Shown here: piece after piece, positions 58,444 to 64,000 of the stretch
Layout of the letters: every line of letters starts with the position of its first letter
How positions within the stretch are numbered: position 1 is the first letter of the stretch
Source: Acetobacter ghanensis
GTDB taxonomy: Bacteria; Pseudomonadota; Alphaproteobacteria; Acetobacterales; Acetobacteraceae
Length of the DNA: 64,000 nucleotides
Reading direction: 5' to 3'
Assembly: GCF_001499675.1 (NCBI RefSeq)
Contig: NZ_LN609302.1
Coordinates: forward strand, 2,265,896-2,329,895
Notes under the pieces: generated by a model
Database searches by the model: none
The model's input: the letters and a program-made list of their open reading frames with translations, nothing else
What the model was told of the DNA's origin: nothing
Position numbers and translations under genes: made by a program

Positions 58444-59226
58444 TCATGCCGAGTTCTGCTCTGCCACCAGCTTTTCCACACGGGCCAGAAGCCTTTGCCG
58501 GGCAGCAGGTAAGGGCAAATGCCTCTGCCCAAACGCATCTCGCGCCAGAAAATACCCACTCAGCCGGAGGCCATTCAACCAGTCCTTCCAACCGCTGGCC
58601 TGTGTGGGGTCACATAGGAAGGCTGGCAATGGCAACAGCCGGTCCTTCCATTCCCCCGCCCCCTCCTCACTCACCGCACGTCCTGTACGGGGGGAGACAT
58701 AGGCAAGCCCATGCGTCTGCCCGGTTACGGCACATGCGCTCAGATCAAGCCCAAAACCGAGCACGTTCAGCAGGGCCAGTTCCCACTCAATATAATTGGG
58801 AAGCCCCGTCTGCTCCGCAACGTCCGGGTCATACCCAATAAAGGAGAGAAGTTTGACGGTTGCGCCAAAAAAAGACGGGCATGGCTCACCTTCCGGCAAG
58901 GTGGCATCTGCCAGCACACAGGCAGACTGCATCATGGCCAAAGCCAGCGGCATACTCAGAATACGGGCGGCACATCCATACAGCACCTCGCCCGACACAC
59001 GGCGGGGCGCGCTGTCATTCCGCTGCACAAAACGGGCCTTCACCACATTGCCCGGCTGCCATAGCGCCCGACCTGCCCGGCTGGCACCGCCATAGGCCAA
59101 CGCCCGTACAAGCCCGTCGTCCTCGGTCAGCATATGGACGCGCGCACCCGTCTCACCCTGCGGACCCGCAAAAACAACAAGGGCGGGAGCCTCCCTTTCC
59201 AGAGAAGTCCCGCCCTTGTTCAACAT
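58444..59226 (-). CDS. recO: DNA repair protein RecO
   Basis: RecO loads RecA onto SSB-coated single-stranded DNA with RecR. The 260-residue product has the N-terminal OB fold (APALVVFAGPQGETGARVHMLTEDDG in pieces, then GASRAGRALWQPGN), a helical middle, and the alphaproteobacterial-type segment YIEWELALLNVLGFGLDLSAC where zinc-binding cysteines are largely absent. It follows tsf by 15 bases and precedes parC by 84 bases on the same strand. The first ~10 residues (MLNKGGTSL) are non-conserved. Confidence 0.88.
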   Translation of the reverse strand: MLNKGGTSLEREAPALVVFAGPQGETGARVHMLTEDDGLVRALAYGGASRAGRALWQPGNVVKARFVQRNDSAPRRVSGEVLYGCAARILSMPLALAMMQSACVLADATLPEGEPCPSFFGATVKLLSFIGYDPDVAEQTGLPNYIEWELALLNVLGFGLDLSACAVTGQTHGLAYVSPRTGRAVSEEGAGEWKDRLLPLPAFLCDPTQASGWKDWLNGLRLSGYFLARDAFGQRHLPLPAARQRLLARVEKLVAEQNSA

Positions 59227-59241
59227 GCAAAAGGTCCGAAC

Positions 59242-60147
59242 TTAGACGCCGGAAACCTTGGCCACTTCCGCGGCAAAGTCATCGGCTTCCTTTTCAATGC
59301 CTTCGCCCAGATGGAAGCGGTCAAAACCAGCCAGCGTGACGCCTGCTTTTTTGACAACATCCTTCACGCGGCTTTCACCGTCATGCACCCAGACCTGTTC
59401 CAGCAGAACCACTTCTTCGTAGAACTTGCGGATACGGCCTTCGATCATCTTTTCGATGATGGCTTCGGGCTTGCCGGATGCACGGGCCTGTTCAATCAGA
59501 ACAGCGCGTTCACGCTCGACTTCATCCTGGTTCAGGCTGTTCACATCCAGAGCGGACGGACGGGTTGCAGCAACGTGCATACCAACCTGACGGCCAAGCT
59601 GTTCAATGGCTTCGTCTGCCGTCGGCGCTTCAATAGCTGCCAGAACGCCAATCTTGCCCAGACCCGGACGCAGCGCACCATGAACATACGTTGCCACCAC
59701 GCCAGACGGCACAGTGAACACGCGTGCACGACGCAGGGTCATGTTTTCGCCAATGGTTGCGATCAGGTGGGTCAGTTCGTCAGCAACGGTACGACCTGTT
59801 TCCAGCGTGGCAGCCTTAATGGCTTCCAGATCATCACCAACCTTGAGCGCAACTTTGGCAACGGATTCCACAAAGTTCTGGAAGGCTTCGTTACGGGCAA
59901 CAAAGTCGGTTTCGGCGTTAACTTCCACCATGGCGGCAGCCTTGTCGCCAGAAGCAACGGCAACCAGACCTTCGGCAGCCACACGGCCAGACTTTTTGGC
60001 AGCAGCAGCAAGGCCCTTGGTGCGCAGCCAGTCAACGGCGGCTTCAATATCACCCTGCGCTTCGTTCAGCGCCTTTTTGCAATCCATCATGCCTGCGCCG
60101 GTTTTTTCGCGCAGTTCCTTGACCAGTGCAGCGGTAATTTCCGCCAT
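59242..60147 (-). CDS. tsf: Translation elongation factor Ts
   Basis: EF-Ts recycles EF-Tu by exchanging GDP for GTP. The ~301-residue product starts [27 protein letters not shown], the highly conserved N-terminal UBA domain. [11 protein letters not shown] is the EF-Tu contact motif. The ATG at 60147 has AAGGAG seven bases upstream; in-frame upstream sequence to 60228 is not family-like. It lies 129 bases after rpsB with an intrinsic terminator between, so expression relative to rpsB may be tuned by partial termination. Confidence 0.96.
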   Translation of the reverse strand: MAEITAALVKELREKTGAGMMDCKKALNEAQGDIEAAVDWLRTKGLAAAAKKSGRVAAEGLVAVASGDKAAAMVEVNAETDFVARNEAFQNFVESVAKVALKVGDDLEAIKAATLETGRTVADELTHLIATIGENMTLRRARVFTVPSGVVATYVHGALRPGLGKIGVLAAIEAPTADEAIEQLGRQVGMHVAATRPSALDVNSLNQDEVERERAVLIEQARASGKPEAIIEKMIEGRIRKFYEEVVLLEQVWVHDGESRVKDVVKKAGVTLAGFDRFHLGEGIEKEADDFAAEVAKVSGV

Positions 60148-60235
60148 ATTCCTACTCCTTAGAAAACCGCAACGCGCCCCTTGCAGGGCGCGTGGCAGAA
60201 CATTCCGTTGCCTGCAAAAAACAGGCACCTCATGC

Positions 60236-60269
60236 AGAAAAACAGCCCGGCTGAAACCGGGCTGTTTTT
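60236..60269. terminator. Intrinsic terminator between rpsB and tsf
   Basis: AACAGCCCGG pairs with CCGGGCTGTT around CTGAAA, flanked by A and T runs on both sides. It begins about eight bases after the rpsB stop on the minus strand and precedes tsf, so it may act as an attenuating terminator between two ribosome-linked genes. Confidence 0.85.
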
Positions 60270-60276
60270 AAAGGCT

Positions 60277-61065
60277 TCAGCCTGCTGCCGGAGCTGCTTC
60301 TGCCACCGGAGCGGCTTCAAGAGCAGGCTCAACCGGCAGTTCTTCGGCGGCACCCACGTCATGGCCCGCTGCACCCAGCTCGGCGGAAATACCGTCCAGC
60401 ACGGAAGCGGAGACGAGGTCGCAATACAGGCCAATGGCGCGAATGGCGTCATCGTTACCGGGGACCGGGTAGGTCACGCCGCGCGGGTCGGAGTTGCTGT
60501 CCAGAACCGCCACAACCGGGATACCCAGCTTGTTGGCTTCTTCAATAGCCAGCTTTTCCTTGTTCGTGTCGATCACGAACAGCACGTCGGGCAGACCACC
60601 CATTTCCTTGATACCACCAAGGGAGCGTTCCAGCTTGTCGCGCTGGCGGGTCAGTTCCAGCACTTCCTTCTTGGTCAGACCGGACGTTGCGCCTTCCAGC
60701 GTTTCTTCGATCTGGCGCAGGCGCTTGATGGAACCCTGAATGGTCTTCCAGTTGGTGAGCATACCGCCCAGCCAGCGATGGTTGACGTAGTACTGGCCGC
60801 AACGACGAGCAGCTTCAGCAATCGGGTCCTGCGCCGCACGCTTGGTGCCAACGAACAGAACGCGGCCACCACCGGCTACAACATCACGAATCGCCTTAAG
60901 GGCGCGGTCAAGCAGGCCAACGGTCTGCTGAAGGTCGATGATGTGAACCTGGTTACGCACGCCGAACAGGTACGGCGCCATGCGCGGGTTCCAACGGCGG
61001 GTGTGGTGACCAAAGTGAACACCAGCTTCAAGCAGCTGGCGCAGTGTAAAATCGGGCATCGCCAT
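60277..61065 (-). CDS. rpsB: 30S ribosomal protein S2
   Basis: S2 is a late-assembling small-subunit protein. The 262-residue product contains [25 protein letters not shown] (in pieces), [34 protein letters not shown] and the C-terminal [13 protein letters not shown] plus [13 protein letters not shown]. An Ala/Glu/Pro-rich tail of ~30 residues follows. Two starts three bases apart form an ambiguity: MAMPDF at 61065 or MPDF at 61059. Gene order rpsB-tsf is nearly universal in bacteria. Confidence 0.96.
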   Translation of the reverse strand: MAMPDFTLRQLLEAGVHFGHHTRRWNPRMAPYLFGVRNQVHIIDLQQTVGLLDRALKAIRDVVAGGGRVLFVGTKRAAQDPIAEAARRCGQYYVNHRWLGGMLTNWKTIQGSIKRLRQIEETLEGATSGLTKKEVLELTRQRDKLERSLGGIKEMGGLPDVLFVIDTNKEKLAIEEANKLGIPVVAVLDSNSDPRGVTYPVPGNDDAIRAIGLYCDLVSASVLDGISAELGAAGHDVGAAEELPVEPALEAAPVAEAAPAAG

Positions 61066-61159
61066 GGGGCGTATTCCTACCTAACTGGTTAAACCTCCGC
61101 GAGACACCACCCGGCCTGTTGGCTGGGCACCAGAGGTGTATGGCCTCGCGTGTGTTATA

Positions 61160-61225
61160 CCCCGGCAAGCGCCGGGGCGGCTCTATATGGCGCTTTTTGG
61201 CTATGCAGGCAAGGCCAAAAAGCGC
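61160..61225. other. Two adjacent hairpins between the Rieske gene and rpsB
   Basis: One hairpin (61160-61177) has CCCCGGC/GCCGGGG arms around a four-base loop. The second (61190-61225) has perfect 11-base arms, GCGCTTTTTGG and CCAAAAAGCGC, with a 14-base loop. The second begins nine bases past the Rieske stop and may end its transcript, although its T tract lies inside the stem. A TATAAC box directly beyond the first hairpin, reading toward rpsB, could be the rpsB minus-10 element. Confidence 0.5.
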
Positions 61226-61233
61226 GCTTACTC

Positions 61234-62334
61234 CTACTTGATCGGTTGCGCGTAGCGGTTGGGCACCCCGCTGCGGGCCAGCAGGTCGCGCAGGCTTTTA
61301 ACAACAGGGAACACTTCCACATTGTGGTCCCCGCCCAGCTCACGCCATGCGTTCTGTTCCATTTCCACAATTTCGCGGTCTTCTTCAAAGATGCGATGTG
61401 TGAACAGACCCAGAACCGGCCATGCAACATCCAGCAGGAAGGTCCATTTGGGCTTTTTAACGGACAGAAGACCAAACGCCTGAGTGACCTGCTGAGTTTC
61501 CCCCAACGGCAGGTAGCAGGCCCACAAGTCCATAATCAGATCGCCATCCTTATCGTGAATCTGGAGTGTCTGGTACGGATACGTGGTGCGGATGGACACC
61601 ACTTCTTCTACCGGCTGCTCGCGGCCATCATCATGATGTTTGCCAAAAATCAGGGCTTCGGCCAGCGGCTGGTTGCCGCCCTTACGGGCAAAGCTGTAGC
61701 GCGCTTCCATAAAGTTGTCGCCCTTGTCCTGCCCCAGAAAACGGGCGGTGATGGACCCCATCTGGCGGCGGTGCAGGAACTGATGGTTCATGTCCATCAG
61801 GTTCTCATGCATGAACGTGTAATGGCACTTCAGGCGCGGGCTGAACTGGCGGGTCTTGTATTCGGGGTTCCCCACCTGTGCGATGTCGGGCACGGGCACC
61901 TTGTCGGCCAGATCCGGGTCACCGGGGAAGATAAAGATCAGGCCGCTTTTTTCACGGCAGGGATAGGCCTTAACCGGGCGGCCAACGCCTTCCTTGTTCA
62001 GGTAGGGCACGGTTACACATTTGCCCTGCTGGTCGAACGCCCAGCCATGATAACAGCACTTTACGCACCCTTTATCGTCCACAACGCCTTTGCTCAGCGG
62101 GACCTGACGGTGGGCGCAACGGTCTTCCAGCGCGTAAACCGGGCCATATTCAGGGCGTATCAGCGCAATGGGGTGGCCTGCAAAGCGCGCGGCAAATGCT
62201 TTGCCCGGACGCACCTTTCTGGACCATGCCACAGGGTACCAGAAGTTGGGGTCAACATCGATCTGCCTCAGATCATAACGGGGGGCATTAGCCCCATCCG
62301 TCGGCTGCTCCGTAGCTGTTGTTGCCTGTTGCAT
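61234..62334 (-). CDS. Rieske non-haem iron oxygenase, substrate unknown
   Basis: This is a ring-hydroxylating or demethylating type oxygenase alpha chain. The 366-residue product has the Rieske [2Fe-2S] ligands in CAH (C73, H75) and CCYHGW (C93, H96). The mononuclear iron site is in ENLMDMNHQFLH (N178, D181, H184, H188). It resembles the vanillate demethylase/phthalate dioxygenase type more than true dioxygenases. No reductase or ferredoxin gene is adjacent, so electrons must come from elsewhere. Substrate cannot be inferred. Confidence 0.82.
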   Translation of the reverse strand: MQQATTATEQPTDGANAPRYDLRQIDVDPNFWYPVAWSRKVRPGKAFAARFAGHPIALIRPEYGPVYALEDRCAHRQVPLSKGVVDDKGCVKCCYHGWAFDQQGKCVTVPYLNKEGVGRPVKAYPCREKSGLIFIFPGDPDLADKVPVPDIAQVGNPEYKTRQFSPRLKCHYTFMHENLMDMNHQFLHRRQMGSITARFLGQDKGDNFMEARYSFARKGGNQPLAEALIFGKHHDDGREQPVEEVVSIRTTYPYQTLQIHDKDGDLIMDLWACYLPLGETQQVTQAFGLLSVKKPKWTFLLDVAWPVLGLFTHRIFEEDREIVEMEQNAWRELGGDHNVEVFPVVKSLRDLLARSGVPNRYAQPIK

Positions 62335-62492
62335 GGTGTCACCTCATCAGAATACCACAGACCGGCTCTTCCGATGCACATCATTCCGGCCTGAAAAGGA
62401 CGGCGCACGATTGAGCATTCTACCCGGTCAGCACAAGCCCTTATCGTCGCATGTCTGCCCTCCAGACGAAAAGGACATAGATCAAACGTGTT

Positions 62493-63299
62493 CTATTCAA
62501 TCTGCCGCAAACCACGCTCCAGCAGACTGGTTGTCGGTGCATCCTCCGGCAGTTCGTGCCCATCCAGCATCTGCACCACTCTGAGCGAGAGTGAATTGAC
62601 GAGCCACACCCCACGCGCCTCATGCAGGTCGGCCGGGCTGAGCGTTGCCTCACGCACAAGGTTCCGCTCCAGCAAGATCTGGCGGGCGGTGCCTGCCAGA
62701 GCACCATCCGCCACTGGGGGCGTCACCACACCATTTTGCGTTGCAACCAGCAGATTACTAATGGTGCTTTCCGCCACCCGCCCCTGTGTATTGAGCAAAA
62801 GCGCATCCTGCGCCCCGGCACGCTGCGCCTCCTGCCGAGCCAGAATACCGGGCAGGTAATTCAGGCTTTTGATGTAAGATAGGGGGGATTGCTCATCCCG
62901 CCGGATCAGACGGCTGGTGACAACTTTTACATGAGAGACCGAAAACGCCCCCGGCACTGCCGTCAACAACACGGTGGGGTGAGCATGGGTGGGCGGCAAC
63001 ACCCCCCGTGGCCCCTGCCCCCGCGCCACGCTTAACCGCAACACGGCATCGTCCAGCCCACAGACGGTCAGCAGGGACTGCGCCGCATCGCGCACTGTGT
63101 CCGCTGTTGGCAAGGGCAGGTCCAACACCTTTCCGCCAGCCTCCAGCCGCGCCATATGCCGTGGCAGATTGACTATCTGCCCATCCACCGCGCGCATGGT
63201 CTCAAACAGCCCATCCCCTAGCGTAAACCCTCTATCCGCCGGACTTATGCGGGCCTCATCCTGCGCGCAGACTGCACCATCAAGCCAGACAAACGTCAT
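62493..63299 (-). CDS. pabC: Class IV aminotransferase, probable 4-amino-4-deoxychorismate lyase PabC
   Basis: PabC releases pyruvate from aminodeoxychorismate to give p-aminobenzoate for folate. The 268-residue fold-type IV PLP protein has RGFTLGDGLFETMRAVDG, RLSVARGQGPRG, PLP-Lys144 in SYIKSLNYLP, and VAESTISNLLVAT. Fold-type IV enzymes also include branched-chain and D-amino-acid aminotransferases, but its start overlaps the corrected pabB stop (ATGA), which strongly favours PabC. Confidence 0.85.
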   Translation of the reverse strand: MTFVWLDGAVCAQDEARISPADRGFTLGDGLFETMRAVDGQIVNLPRHMARLEAGGKVLDLPLPTADTVRDAAQSLLTVCGLDDAVLRLSVARGQGPRGVLPPTHAHPTVLLTAVPGAFSVSHVKVVTSRLIRRDEQSPLSYIKSLNYLPGILARQEAQRAGAQDALLLNTQGRVAESTISNLLVATQNGVVTPPVADGALAGTARQILLERNLVREATLSPADLHEARGVWLVNSLSLRVVQMLDGHELPEDAPTTSLLERGLRQIE

Positions 63300-64000
63300 A
63301 TCCCCTCCGCAAAGGCTGCAAATGGCGCTAATTTAAGCCGCATTTCCTCATACTCCCTGCCAGGGTCAGACAGAATGGTAATACCCCCCCCGTACCCAAC
63401 TGCAGTTGCCCCGCGTGAGCGACAAAACTGCGAATAACGACCGAGCTATCCATCCGCCCATCCACACCAATACAGAAAACGGTCCCGCAGTATGCTCCGC
63501 GGGGCGCGACTTCCAGTGCGTCAATAATCTCCATAGCCCGGTGTTTAGGCGCGCCAGTTACCGAACCGGGCGGCAAAGCCGCCAGCAGCAGATCGAACAC
63601 ATCTTTACCCGGCAGCAGGTGCCCCCGCACCTCGGAAACAAGGTGATGCACGTGTGCAAACCGCTCCACCGCCCACAATTCCGGCACATTAACGCTGCCA
63701 ATACGGGCAACCTGCCCAATGTCATGGCGCATGAGGTCCACAATCATCAGATTTTCGGCGCGTTCTTTTTCGTCCTGAGCCAGTTGCTGCGCTAGAGACA
63801 GGTCCTCGCCCTCGGTCCTGCCTCGCGGGGCTGTGCCTTTTATGGGGCGCGTTGCGATGTGCCCATTGCAGTCCACCTGCAAAAAACGCTCAGGTGAACA
63901 GGAAAGAAGAGAAAAATCCTCCCCGCAAGATAAATATGCCCCAAACGGAGCAGGTGCGACCTGCCGCAGTCTACGGTACAAGCTCGCAGCCCCAACGCCT
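63296..64000 (-). CDS. pabB: Aminodeoxychorismate synthase component I PabB (partial, frameshifted)
   Basis: PabB aminates chorismate to aminodeoxychorismate. The 5' part lies beyond the window. Visible chorismate-enzyme motifs are SCSPERFL, RPIKGTAPRG, KERAENLMIVDLMRHDIG, LLPPGSVTGAPK-type ALPPGSVTGAPKHRAMEII, and RGAYCGTVFCIG. Near the end a run of eight C at 63384-63391 shifts the frame. With nine the minus strand reads GTGGGITILSDPGREYEEMR and ends at a TGA (63296-63298) overlapping pabC. The uncorrected frame stops at 63328 in unrelated sequence. Confidence 0.88.

Noticed and set aside
57031..58512. A 493-codon open frame antisense to parC
   Set aside because: It is a shadow of parC, with composition skewed to His/Gln/Arg and no recognisable domain.
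61150..62394. A 414-codon plus-strand frame opposite the Rieske oxygenase
   Set aside because: The minus strand has intact Rieske and iron-binding motifs, and the plus-strand reading has none.

Overview
The window is a GC-rich, densely coded chromosomal segment from an alphaproteobacterium, most likely an acetic acid bacterium (Acetobacteraceae, Acetobacter-like). This rests on gene content, gene order and protein character, not on a database search. Most genes are housekeeping. I see no tRNA, rRNA, CRISPR array, insertion sequence, phage gene or integrase.

Layout. (1) 1-17024, plus strand: the division and cell-wall (dcw) cluster ftsI-murE-murF-mraY-murD-ftsW-murG-murC-murB-ddl-ftsQ-ftsA-ftsZ, tightly packed with many 4-base ATGA overlaps. 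(2) 17162-23241, plus: lpxC, bamD, recN, ligA, which is the usual continuation in alphaproteobacteria. (3) 23465-33572: ppdK with its regulator ppsR, two small secreted proteins of unknown function flanking yigZ, class II DAHP synthase, a nicotinate phosphoribosyltransferase, an acidic hypothetical protein and gltX. (4) 33751-41304: a secreted HAD-like protein and a copper-resistance island made of a P1B ATPase on the minus strand, and a His-rich exported protein, multicopper oxidase, CopB and CsoR-type repressor on the plus strand. A CsoR-type palindrome lies in the divergent gap. (5) 41422-45988, minus: miaA-ilvB-ilvN-ilvC. (6) 45998-52343: serB, a small membrane protein, a second CsoR/DUF156 regulator, an MFS transporter, an ELM1-like protein (minus), a divergent DEAD-box helicase and an aspartoacylase-like M14 enzyme. 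(7) 52461-56086: glyA (minus), then hemB and bpt (plus). (8) 56149-61065, minus: rpsB-tsf-recO-parC. (9) 61234-64000, minus: a Rieske oxygenase, pabC and a pabB cut by the window edge.

The strongest anomaly is that five otherwise well-conserved genes (murB, ftsA, a DEAD-box helicase, glyA, pabB) each carry one single-base frameshift at or beside a short homopolymer. Removing or adding one base restores full-length family proteins, and in murB and pabB it also restores the ATGA overlap with the next gene. At least three of these genes are expected to be essential or nearly so, so assembly error is the likeliest cause. The apparent MurB-Ddl fusion is one product of this.

I found no convincing new multi-gene system. 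The best biological leads are the two CsoR-family circuits with operator-like palindromes, the DEAD-box protein with altered motifs I and II, the secreted HAD-like protein with altered catalytic residues, the orphan Rieske oxygenase and the two secreted unknown proteins around yigZ.
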